From positions 7,068-71,067 of the forward strand of contig JAYTVA010000073.1 in assembly GCA_043744255.1 (NCBI GenBank): 64,000 nt of DNA. Reading direction: 5' to 3'. Numbering within the stretch: the stretch's first letter is position 1; every line of letters begins with the position of its first letter. Shown here one piece after another: positions 8,520-15,958 of the stretch. The notes below the pieces were generated by a model. The model was given only the letters and a program-made list of their open reading frames with translations, was not told the origin of the DNA and ran no database searches. Source of the DNA: UKL13-2 sp043744255. GTDB taxonomy: Bacteria; Pseudomonadota; Gammaproteobacteria; Burkholderiales; Usitatibacteraceae. The translations under genes and the position numbers were made by a program.

Positions 8520-8957
8520 ATGCTTAGCTCACTCACCGCCCCCGAACAAGAACTCCTCACCATCCTGCGGGACAACGCGCGTGCCAGCGTTGCCGACATG
8601 GCGCGCACGCTCGGCCTTGCGCGCGCCACCGTGCAGGAACGCATTCGCCGTCTGGAACAAAAAGGTGTGATCGAGGGCTACACCGTGCGCCTCTCACCGG
8701 CCTATGGCCGCAGCCGGGTCACCGCGCACACGCTACTGCGTGTGAATGCAAAAAAAGCCGAGCATCTCTACGACATGCTAAAAAAAATGCCTTCGGTCAG
8801 CGGCGTCTATGCGCTCTCCGGCGAATTTGATGCGCTAGCCGTGCTGCAAGCCGACAACACCGCCGAACTTGACGACGCGCTTGACCAAGTAGGTCGGCAC
8901 GATGCGGTTGAGCGTACGCAAACGTCGATTGTCTTGAGCGTCAAGTTCGAGCGCTAG
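8520..8957 (+). CDS. Lrp/AsnC family transcriptional regulator
   Basis: This 145-residue regulator has an N-terminal helix-turn-helix (ARASVADMARTLGLARATVQ) with RIRRLEQKGVIEGYTV, the standard Lrp/AsnC signature. A C-terminal ligand-binding/oligomerisation (RAM) domain follows from about residue 68 (VYALSGEFDALAVLQADN). It is divergent from the saccharopine dehydrogenase-like gene and probably regulates it in response to an amino acid. No clear Shine-Dalgarno sequence precedes the ATG; an ATG 20 bases upstream leads straight to a stop, so 8520 is the best start. Confidence 0.92.
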   Translation: MLSSLTAPEQELLTILRDNARASVADMARTLGLARATVQERIRRLEQKGVIEGYTVRLSPAYGRSRVTAHTLLRVNAKKAEHLYDMLKKMPSVSGVYALSGEFDALAVLQADNTAELDDALDQVGRHDAVERTQTSIVLSVKFER

Positions 8958-9027
8958 AAAACTTCGAAAATATCCCGCGCGGTACAATGCGCACCTACTA
9001 AATTCAATCATCTCCAAGGTTTACCCG

Positions 9028-10551
9028 ATGTCATTTGCTTCCCTCAACCTAATACCTGAACTGCTACGCGCGGTTGAAGATCAAGGCTACACCGAGCCCA
9101 GCCCGATTCAGGCGCAGGCCATTCCCGCGATTCTGGCGCGATTAGACATCATGGGTTGCGCACAAACGGGAACCGGCAAAACGGCGGGCTTCACACTGCC
9201 GATGTTGCAGCTACTCGCGCCCCACGCCACCCCCAGCCCGTCGCCCGCCCGCCATCCGGTGCGCGCGCTCATCCTCACCCCTACGCGCGAGCTCGCGGCA
9301 CAGGTCGAGCAATCGGTGCGCACCTACGGTAAACACCTGCCGCTGCGCATGGCCTGCGTGTATGGCGGCGTAGACATCAAGCCGCAAATCAAAGCGCTGC
9401 AAGTCGGCGTCGAAATCGTCGTCGCCACACCGGGGCGGCTGTTGGATCACATGGAAAGTCGCAGCATCAATTTGTCGCAAGTGCAGATTTTGATTCTCGA
9501 CGAAGCCGATCGTATGCTCGACATGGGTTTCATGCCGGCCATCACCCGCATCCTCGCCGCACTCCCGCCGGGGCGACAAAATTTATTGTTCTCGGCCACG
9601 TTCTCAGAAGAAATCAAACGCCTCGCGTCGGGCTTCATGCGCAACCCCACCATGATCGAAGTCGCGCGCCGCAATGCGCCCGCCGAGCTGGTCACGCATC
9701 AAGCTTACGAAGTGGACGCCGCCAACAAACACACTTTGTTGAAATCAATTTTATTAACCCGCGAAATTTCGCAGGCACTGATTTTTGTGCGGATGAAACG
9801 CGACGCGGATCGGCTCGCGCGTCAGCTCAAACGCGATGGCTTTTCTGCCACCGAAATCCACGGAGATCGTTCGCAGTCTGAGCGCACCGTCGCGCTCGAA
9901 GAATTCAAAAGCGGTAAAGTGAAATTTCTCGTCGCCACCGACGTCGCCGCGCGTGGTATCGACATCGACCAACTGCCGTTCGTCATCAACTACGAATTGC
10001 CCAACACCGCCGAAGACTACGTGCATCGAATTGGCCGCACCGGTCGCGCGGGCACGCCAGGCGAAGCGATTTCATTGGTTAGCCCAGATGAAGCCGAATA
10101 CCTCGCCGCGATTGAAAAATTATTGAAGCGGCAAATCCCGCGCCTCGAAGCACCGACGTTTGCGCGCGAAGCACGCAAGCCGCACGGCGAGCGCAGCGAT
10201 GCACCACGTGGCCGTTCGGATGCCTCACGCGAGCGCAATGCAGCGCCGCGCACCAGCACCGACGCACCCCGCGAGCGCCCACCCGAACGCTACCACCGCG
10301 ACGAAAAAGACATCAATCGCCCGCGTCCCCGCCGCGAGTTAGGCGGCAACGCCCCCGCCGCACCATCGGCCAACTACCCGCACTTCGATTTTTCAAAACC
10401 CTACGAGCCCACCGTCAAAGCCAAGACCGACGAAGAACTGATCGCCGAGGCCGCAGCGGCATTGCCCAAAGCGGGACCACCCCCATTGCGACGCGGTGGA
10501 CCAAAGCCCGTGGCGGCGTTGTTTCGCAAGGCGCAGTTAAAGGTCGAGTAA
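9028..10551 (+). CDS. rhlE: DEAD-box ATP-dependent RNA helicase RhlE
   Basis: RhlE-type helicases remodel RNA in ribosome assembly and RNA decay. All DEAD-box motifs are present in order: Q motif SPIQAQAIPAIL, AQTGTGKT, PTRELA, TPGRLLDHM, DEADRMLDMGF, FSATF, ATDVAARGIDIDQLPFVINY and HRIGRTGRAG. The core ends near residue 370. The tail to residue 507 is Arg/Pro-rich with repeated GERSDAPRGRSDASRER-like segments, typical of RNA-binding tails in proteobacterial RhlE. The gene stands alone. The ATG start gives the usual MSFASLNL N-terminus. Confidence 0.94.
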   Translation: MSFASLNLIPELLRAVEDQGYTEPSPIQAQAIPAILARLDIMGCAQTGTGKTAGFTLPMLQLLAPHATPSPSPARHPVRALILTPTRELAAQVEQSVRTYGKHLPLRMACVYGGVDIKPQIKALQVGVEIVVATPGRLLDHMESRSINLSQVQILILDEADRMLDMGFMPAITRILAALPPGRQNLLFSATFSEEIKRLASGFMRNPTMIEVARRNAPAELVTHQAYEVDAANKHTLLKSILLTREISQALIFVRMKRDADRLARQLKRDGFSATEIHGDRSQSERTVALEEFKSGKVKFLVATDVAARGIDIDQLPFVINYELPNTAEDYVHRIGRTGRAGTPGEAISLVSPDEAEYLAAIEKLLKRQIPRLEAPTFAREARKPHGERSDAPRGRSDASRERNAAPRTSTDAPRERPPERYHRDEKDINRPRPRRELGGNAPAAPSANYPHFDFSKPYEPTVKAKTDEELIAEAAAALPKAGPPPLRRGGPKPVAALFRKAQLKVE

Positions 10552-10956
10552 GCGTTTTTTCTCGGCATCAAGACGCGTCTGGACGCTGTCGCGGTGGCTC
10601 CGTATTCCAGATTAGTCCCGTCGCATATGCGGTATGCATATAGCATATGAAAACAAAATGACGCCAACGCGTGGGGCGCACGAAGCGCAACCACCTCCAC
10701 GATACCGTTCCGCGCGGCTCTTCGATGCAGACCCCGAACGCGCCTGTGCGAGGCGGCTCATCCGCATCAATTCGGGCAACGCCAGCATTCAACGGGATGG
10801 GATTCTTCGCCGAACGACGCGGCTCAGAATGACAGGATTTGAGCGTGACGCAAATTTGCGGGGCTAATGTGCGGCGCATTTGCAGGGTGGGCAAAGCTGG
10901 GTTCGGCGACTGAAGTACCCACGTGTCTCGGGTCTACACCACGTCGGTCAACTCGG
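10552..10956. other. 405-base gene-free spacer with repeats
   Basis: No credible gene is seen between rhlE and brnA. The stretch begins with a symmetric AT-rich patch (CATATGCGGTATGCATAT and a further CATATG) at about 10624-10650, which could be a weak hairpin or binding site. A dispersed repeat described separately lies at 10793-10836. GGGTGGGCAAAGC-type sequence near 10884 resembles common intergenic repeat debris. Confidence 0.5.
10793..10836. repeat. Dispersed palindromic repeat, GATTCTTCG...CTCAGAATGAC type
   Basis: This single copy runs from GGGATGGGATTCTTCG to CTCAGAATGACAGG. The same word pattern occurs as a two-armed element at 53249-53347 and as a diverged, in-frame copy at 12649-12681, so it is one mobile-repeat family within the window. 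Confidence 0.7.
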
Positions 10957-11271
10957 CTAGGCGGCCTTCTTCACACGCCTCGGCGTTTGCGCGCCGACGT
11001 AGTCGCGCAACACGCCGTCCATGCGCGCCTGCCAACCTTCGCCAGTACTGCGAAAAAACGCCACGACCTCTGGGCTGTAACGCACCGAAAGCAGTGTCTT
11101 CTTATTTTCCAATTTTGGGCGTCCGCGCAACGCTTTCAGCGGCACCATCGCACTGCGTTGTGCCTTAGTCAACGGCTGCGCATCGGGATCGGCCTTTGCC
11201 GCTGCCACGATTTTCGCGTTCTCGGCAGCGGTAGGAAATTTGATGACTCGTTTAGGCATAGTTTTCGACAT
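10957..11271 (-). CDS. brnA: BrnA family antitoxin
   Basis: This protein of about 104 residues (MSKTMPKRVIKFP start) has the BrnA-like C-terminal DNA-binding segment: KKTLLSVRYSPEVVAFFRS then GEGWQARMDGVLRDYV, a ribbon-helix-helix-type fold. Such antitoxins bind BrnT and repress the operon. The start overlaps the end of brnT by 20 bases, or by 8 if the second ATG at 11259 (MPKRVIKF) is used; this coupling is typical of brnTA. The C-terminal tail (TPRRVKKAA) is basic. Confidence 0.9.
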   Translation of the reverse strand: MSKTMPKRVIKFPTAAENAKIVAAAKADPDAQPLTKAQRSAMVPLKALRGRPKLENKKTLLSVRYSPEVVAFFRSTGEGWQARMDGVLRDYVGAQTPRRVKKAA

Positions 11272-11524
11272 AGTATTTAACCTCTTTGTGTTCAGCGCGG
11301 CGAAGGCTGATGATTCGCCGCACGCTCTCACGGTCAACGAACGCAACGCAATAAAGCGAGTCACTCTCGGGTACCAACCCCACCATTCGGAGTTCGTCGT
11401 AATCGAATCGATGATCGAGCCAAACCAATGCTTCATCCCACGCCAACGCATTGGCAAAAGCCAAGGACAAGCCGTGTTGCGCACGGTTCAGCTTGTTTTT
11501 CGTTGGGGAGAATTCAATTTGCAA
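11252..11524 (-). CDS. brnT: BrnT family ribonuclease toxin
   Basis: This 90-residue protein matches BrnT, a RelE-fold ribonuclease toxin of type II toxin-antitoxin systems. Its N-terminus IEFSPTKNKLNRAQHGLSL fits the family pattern (IEFDPxKxxxNxxxHGLSF). Later come DYDELRMVGLVPESDSLYCV and the basic IISLRRAEHKEVKYY motif. The homologous start is a TTG at 11524; no better ATG is available. A strong promoter-like sequence ends only six bases upstream, so the message may be leaderless. It lies just downstream of, and co-oriented with, the large restriction-modification gene. Confidence 0.9.
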   Translation of the reverse strand: MQIEFSPTKNKLNRAQHGLSLAFANALAWDEALVWLDHRFDYDELRMVGLVPESDSLYCVAFVDRESVRRIISLRRAEHKEVKYYVENYA

Positions 11525-11529
11525 GAATT

Positions 11530-11558
11530 ATTGTAGCTACGAAAAATACCAGCGTCAA
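11530..11558 (-). promoter_or_regulatory. Sigma70-type promoter of brnTA
   Basis: On the minus strand TTGACG (11558-11553) and TACAAT (11535-11530) are separated by 17 bases, close to the sigma70 consensus. The spacer contains the palindrome GTAGCTAC, a possible BrnA contact. The predicted start of transcription falls at about 11523, on the TTG start codon of brnT. Confidence 0.7.
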
Positions 11559-11580
11559 GTGCTGCGTCGTCGCGAATGCG

Positions 11581-14500
11581 TTACGCACTGCGCGCCAAAT
11601 TCAGCGCCAGTAATCGCCGCAAAATTTCTTCATCCGCCATCGCGACGCTGTAGTCCGCCCAGCCGTACGCGGCGGCGACGGCGGCGTCCAGCGTTTGGTG
11701 CGCGTCTTCCAGCCACTGCACTTCACCGGCCTGCCGCTTGTTGTAGAGATTGGTGAGCGTGCGTTCCTTGATGGCTTTGGCGTATTCGGGTTTGGCGATG
11801 ATGCGGTCGGGGTAACCTGCGACGACTTCCGGCACCACGTCCACCCAATCGGGCGGGTTTAGCCAATTGGTGCGCAGTTCGTTTAATCGCTTCGCGGCAG
11901 CGGCGATGTCGGTGGCGTGTCGGTTGGTGTAGTCGGCGGGTTTGAGATCGGGGGTGAGGCCTTCGGGAAAGGGGAAGGTTTGGAAGCAGAGGGTTGGGTT
12001 GTAGCGTGGACGATCCTCCAGCGAACCGCCTAGCGCAAGCGCCCACGCAACGTGCAGGCGTGAGGAGAGAATGCCGAATGTGGTGTTGTCGTCGCGAGCA
12101 ATGACGATGAGCATTTTGTCAGGCAGCACAGCGTGATCGAGCCACACGAATGGGCGGTGCTTTGCAACTTCGGGCGTCACGATGAAGCGTCGCAAATTTT
12201 TTGTCGCTGCTCGCATCTCTGGGCGCGACCGCTGGTGACGCCACCAAAGGTCGCGACTCGATTTCTCAGAATTTTTCTCGCGTTCTGGTTTAACGTATTT
12301 CACAACATGTTGAAAAGGCAGCTCATAGAGAGCAGCAGCTCGCGCTTCCATGGATGGCCCGAAATCGATGATCCAACCGTCGCGTTGACGTCGCGTAACG
12401 TCGATACCATTCCAGCTCGGCTTCAAAACTTCGCTGTTTGATTTGCCATGCGGATTGGGCAGTTTGAGCCATTCGCGCGCAAGCGAACCTTCGATGTCGA
12501 ATGGTCCAGCTTTTGGTATTCCTTGAAAACTCACGCCAGCATTTTCTCTCAGCCCCTTCGCCTTCGTCACATCAAGCGAATTTGCGGCACTGACATCGCC
12601 TGTCAAATCCGCATTAATGCGCGCCACAACGCGGCCATCTAAAAACTTGTCATTCCGAGCCGCCGTTAGCGAGGAATCCGCTGTTGCCGTTTCCATGCGC
12701 GACTCGCCGAAGCAAACAATCGACACCCGCACCGCCGCACCTTCATTCACCCACGCTTCGTCGCTCCACGCGTTGAATATTTCGCCGTCGCTGACGATGC
12801 GTTCCAACACGGGGCGGTTGGTGGATTGCCTAATCGAGTTGGTGGCGACGAGACCCGCGCGAGTATTTGCGTTTGCTTGCACCGCATCGTGCGCTTTCGC
12901 AAACCAGTAGCAAACGAGGTCGGCACCGCCGGGGACTTTGCCGGCGTAGGCTGCACGCAAGGTTGCGGTGTAGTCGTCACCGAGTTCTTCGCGCATTTTG
13001 CTGCCGCCGAGGAAGGGTGGGTTGCCGATGATGGCGTGGACGGTTGGCCATTGGGATGGAAGCGTTGCCGGTGATTTAAGCACCGAGCCCCCTCTCCCCA
13101 ACCCCTCTCCCGCGAGGGGAGAGGGGCTTGTAGCGGGCGAGGTGTTGGTCTTCGTCGTGTTCGTCGGGACGATGCGGGCTTGGGAGGTTTTGGTTTCACT
13201 GCGAGCATTGGCCGCGCTATCCAAACCCTCACCGCTCTGGCTCTCTCCCCCCTCGCGGGGGAGAGCGGGGAGAGAGGGGGTGAGCAAGGCATCCCGACAC
13301 TGAATCTGATCGAGCGTTTTCAAAATCGGCTCACGACTCGGCGCGAAGCCGTGCTTTAGCATCCACTGAATATCGCCAATCCACACCGTCACTTTCGCCA
13401 GCTCAGCGGCATAGGGACTAATCTCGATGCCGTGCATGGATTGCGGCCCGACTTCAGGAAAACCCCGCTCCAGGCCTAGTTCTTCGGCCTCTAGCCCGAC
13501 GCGAAGCTCGATGTCTTTGAGCGCTTGCAACGCGAGGTATAAAAAATTTCCGCTGCCGCAAGCGGGGTCGAGTACCTTGAAATTTTTCAGGCGTTCTTTG
13601 AACGTGATGTAGGTGCGCGTCGCGTCTTTGAGGGCCGCCGCGGCTTTCTTTTTTTCACTGCTGGTCCCCGTGGCAAAGCGCTGAAACACCAGCATCTGCG
13701 CGGCGATCGCGGCTTTTTCAGTTTCCCATTCGGCGAGCAGCGGCTCGACAATAACGGGATTGACGATGCGCATGATCGAGACCGGATCGGTGTAGTGCGC
13801 GCCAAGTTGACTGCGCTTGGCGGGGTCGAGGCCGCGCTCAAACAGCGTGCCGAAAATCGACGGCTCAATCGCGCTCCAATCGAGCAGCGAAACGTTGATG
13901 AGTTTGTCGATGTCGTCGGCGTTGAGCGGGATGGTGATGTCGTCATCAAACAAGCCGCCGTTGAACCATTGAATAAAATGCTCACCAAATTCGCCGTGGC
14001 GCTCGGACATGGCGCGAAATAAATTCTTGAGCTGCTTCTCGAAGCGCGCCACGTCCTTGCGGCCATTGTTGAGAATGGTGGTGAAGAGCTGACTCGGCAG
14101 CAGCGGCTCACTGGCGGGGCCGCGTGCGTCTTCGGCGAATAAACAGAAAATAACTTTGTTGAGAAAATGCGCCACACGATGCGGATCATGTTTGCGTTGC
14201 TGGAGTTGCCACGCGAGGTCGCCGATCAGCTTGGCCGCTTGCAAGGTGATGGCGGTGCGGGTGCGTTCGGGTTTGAATTGGTTGGGGTCGGTGAATAACC
14301 AACGTAGTTTTTTTAGATTCTCGACCGAGCCAATATCGGCGAGCGCGATGGTGTGCATCTCCGACGGCGCTCCGGTGAAATGGGTGTGAATCTCAATCCG
14401 CAACCGATCACTGACCACCAACAGCGGTGGGTTATCGAGCGCCAGCGCATAGGTCATCAATTGCTTGAGCGCCGCGTCCAGCTTGGCTCCCGGGGCTTTG

Positions 14501-14712
14501 TACTCCCACGCGAAGGCGTGGCGCTTCCAGACATCGGCCCAGCCACGATCCGCACCGGTGCGTTTTGCGCCACGCTCGAAACAGTAGTTGGCGGGGTCGG
14601 CCGGCCTGTCCACAGCAAGCAACTCGCACAGATCGAGGAAGTGCGACTGCGCACCGGCGCGTTCGGAAAGTTTGTTGTCTTTCCATTTGTCGATGAAGGC
14701 TTGTGGGGTCAT
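11581..14712 (-). CDS. MmeI-like type IIL restriction-modification protein (nuclease plus adenine methyltransferase)
   Basis: This 1043-residue protein has the architecture of MmeI-family single-chain enzymes. A PD-ExK-like nuclease motif is seen as D60-x9-E70-Y-K72 (ADVWKRHAFAWEYK). A helical linker follows, then GAHYT at 304-308. Methyltransferase motif I is LDPACGSGNFLYL (381-393) and motif IV is NPPFLGG (564-570). The C-terminal third should be the target recognition domain. So it probably both methylates and cuts a specific site. Two segments (about 478-552 and 672-690) do not look like family sequence and are encoded by palindromic repeats inserted in frame; they lie in the methyltransferase part and the frame stays open. 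brnTA lies downstream. It could alternatively act as a solitary methyltransferase if the insertions impair cutting. Confidence 0.88.
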   Translation of the reverse strand: MTPQAFIDKWKDNKLSERAGAQSHFLDLCELLAVDRPADPANYCFERGAKRTGADRGWADVWKRHAFAWEYKAPGAKLDAALKQLMTYALALDNPPLLVVSDRLRIEIHTHFTGAPSEMHTIALADIGSVENLKKLRWLFTDPNQFKPERTRTAITLQAAKLIGDLAWQLQQRKHDPHRVAHFLNKVIFCLFAEDARGPASEPLLPSQLFTTILNNGRKDVARFEKQLKNLFRAMSERHGEFGEHFIQWFNGGLFDDDITIPLNADDIDKLINVSLLDWSAIEPSIFGTLFERGLDPAKRSQLGAHYTDPVSIMRIVNPVIVEPLLAEWETEKAAIAAQMLVFQRFATGTSSEKKKAAAALKDATRTYITFKERLKNFKVLDPACGSGNFLYLALQALKDIELRVGLEAEELGLERGFPEVGPQSMHGIEISPYAAELAKVTVWIGDIQWMLKHGFAPSREPILKTLDQIQCRDALLTPSLPALPREGGESQSGEGLDSAANARSETKTSQARIVPTNTTKTNTSPATSPSPLAGEGLGRGGSVLKSPATLPSQWPTVHAIIGNPPFLGGSKMREELGDDYTATLRAAYAGKVPGGADLVCYWFAKAHDAVQANANTRAGLVATNSIRQSTNRPVLERIVSDGEIFNAWSDEAWVNEGAAVRVSIVCFGESRMETATADSSLTAARNDKFLDGRVVARINADLTGDVSAANSLDVTKAKGLRENAGVSFQGIPKAGPFDIEGSLAREWLKLPNPHGKSNSEVLKPSWNGIDVTRRQRDGWIIDFGPSMEARAAALYELPFQHVVKYVKPEREKNSEKSSRDLWWRHQRSRPEMRAATKNLRRFIVTPEVAKHRPFVWLDHAVLPDKMLIVIARDDNTTFGILSSRLHVAWALALGGSLEDRPRYNPTLCFQTFPFPEGLTPDLKPADYTNRHATDIAAAAKRLNELRTNWLNPPDWVDVVPEVVAGYPDRIIAKPEYAKAIKERTLTNLYNKRQAGEVQWLEDAHQTLDAAVAAAYGWADYSVAMADEEILRRLLALNLARSA
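12649..12681. repeat. In-frame copy of GTCATTC...GAATCC repeat inside the RM gene
   Basis: The stretch GTCATTCCGAGCCGCCG to GCGAGGAATCCGC is a copy of a common proteobacterial intergenic repeat. It encodes residues ADSSLTAARNDK within the methyltransferase gene, between CFGESR and the conserved-looking LDGRVVARIN. The reading frame is preserved. Confidence 0.72.
13088..13129. repeat. Palindromic CCTCTCCCC...GAGGGGCTT repeat inside the RM gene
   Basis: This GC-rich inverted repeat (CCCCTCTCCCGCGAGGGGAG core) encodes the peptide SPSPLAGEGLGRGG on the minus strand. The same family recurs at 13226-13284, 44091-44134 and 54419-54470. It sits in a non-conserved segment just before motif IV of the methyltransferase. 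Confidence 0.82.
13226..13284. repeat. Second palindromic repeat of the same family inside the RM gene
   Basis: A long hairpin (CTCTCTCCCCCCTCGCGGGG and its complement) encodes LTPSLPALPREGGESQSGEG in the RM protein. With the copy at 13088-13129 it brackets about 95 bases, so the pair looks like a two-unit composite element inserted as one piece. Confidence 0.8.
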
Positions 14713-14867
14713 GCGGTCATTTTAGGTTTGGGTGTTCGCACGGCGAGTGGAGATTGGAGAGGGGAGAGGGAGAGGAACAGTGAGCGGGAGCGGGAAAAGA
14801 TAGCGGGTTTCCCGGTGGCATGGGGAAACCCGATGCTGCATGCACCGTCTGACGCAGCGATGCCTGA

Positions 14868-14885
14868 AGATGCCCGTGGATATTG
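14868..14885. repeat. 18-base sequence also present at 24047-24064
   Basis: AGATGCCCGTGGATATTG occurs here, in the spacer between the TRAP substrate-binding gene and the RM gene, and again exactly at 24047-24064 upstream of the PspC-domain gene. Flanks are only loosely similar (a TTTC a few bases on). It may be the core of a short dispersed repeat. Confidence 0.5.
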
Positions 14886-14910
14886 GACTTTCCGTGTATC
14901 TTCTTCGCAG

Positions 14911-15924
14911 TTACTTGCGCAATGCCGCGAGTGCGGTCTGCGTTTCTTTCCACAATTCATCGCCCACGTTGGCGGCAATGTCGGTGTTGATTTTTGCGAG
15001 CTTATCGCGCATGCGCCCTGCTTCTGCTGCCGAGATTTCGTTGATTTGCATACCCTTGCCTTTGAGTTCAGCGAGCGCTTTTTCGCCTTCAGCACGCGTG
15101 TCTTTGCGCTCAAAATCGCGGCTCGATTTAGCGGCGTCCATCAGGATTTTTTGTTCAGCGGCCGACAATTGATCCCACCATTTTTTGCTCACCAGCAAAA
15201 TCCACGGGCTGTAGACGTGATTGGTGACGCTGAGATATTTTTGCACTTCGAAAAATTTGCTGGAGAGAATCGTGTTGAACGGATTTTCTTGACCATCAAC
15301 TGTTTTCGTTTCCAGTGCGCCAAACAGCTCGGAGAACGGCAGCGGGATTGCATTGGCACCGAGTGACTTGAAGCTATCGAGATAAATATTGTTTTGCATC
15401 ACCCGTAGCTTGATGCCATCGAGGTCTTCCATGCGCGTGACGGGGCGCTTATTGTTGGTGAGATTGCGAAAACCGTTCTCCCAATAGGAAAGGCCAACGA
15501 GTCCTTTCGCGGGTAATTTGTCGATGACTTTTTGTCCAATCGGCCCATCGAGAATGGCATCGGCTTCCTTGACGTTATTGAACAAAAACGGCGTGTCCCA
15601 GAGCGCCATCTCTTTCACGGTGCCGACCAGCGTGGCGGTGGAGCCGACCATCATTTCCTGTGCACCACCTGCGAGTGCTGCCTGCATTTGTACGTCGGAG
15701 CCAAGTGCGGCCGCACCGATGCCGCGTACTTTCATCTTGCCACCAGACATTTTTTCGACGGCCTCCGCGAATACTTTCACCGCGCGACCCTGATTACTTT
15801 GTTCGTTCAAGCCATAGCCGAAACGGATCAAGCGCGGCTTGATGTCTTGCGCAAACGCCGCCAACGGGCTGGCAACGAAGCCGGTAATGAGAGTAGCAAG
15901 GATGGTGCGACGTAGGATATTCAT
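14911..15924 (-). CDS. dctP: TRAP transporter substrate-binding protein (DctP family)
   Basis: This 337-residue periplasmic solute-binding protein has a clear signal peptide (MNILRRTILATLITGF to AAFAQ). The chosen start at 15924 follows a CCGGAGG Shine-Dalgarno sequence; an upstream ATG has none. Family features include AVEKMSGGKMKV near residue 60, ALGSDVQMQAALAGGAQEM and the binding-site segment LDGIKLRVMQNNIYLDSFK with the conserved Arg that pairs with the ligand carboxylate. FGALETKTVDGQENP follows. It is last in a minus-strand operon gntK-dctQ-dctM-dctP. Gluconokinase in the operon suggests gluconate or a related sugar acid as ligand. Confidence 0.93.
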   Translation of the reverse strand: MNILRRTILATLITGFVASPLAAFAQDIKPRLIRFGYGLNEQSNQGRAVKVFAEAVEKMSGGKMKVRGIGAAALGSDVQMQAALAGGAQEMMVGSTATLVGTVKEMALWDTPFLFNNVKEADAILDGPIGQKVIDKLPAKGLVGLSYWENGFRNLTNNKRPVTRMEDLDGIKLRVMQNNIYLDSFKSLGANAIPLPFSELFGALETKTVDGQENPFNTILSSKFFEVQKYLSVTNHVYSPWILLVSKKWWDQLSAAEQKILMDAAKSSRDFERKDTRAEGEKALAELKGKGMQINEISAAEAGRMRDKLAKINTDIAANVGDELWKETQTALAALRK

Positions 15925-15958
15925 GGAAGCCTCCGGGAGTAAATGAGTGAACAAAAAT

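Noticed and set aside
10634..10867. 77-residue plus-strand frame in the rhlE-brnA spacer
   Set aside because: Its C-terminal half (GILRRTTRLRMTGFER) is translated from a dispersed repeat; no ribosome-binding site or homology pattern.
14353..15366. 337-residue plus-strand frame spanning the start of the RM gene and the end of dctP
   Set aside because: It crosses two real genes on the other strand and the spacer between them; no start signal or family match.
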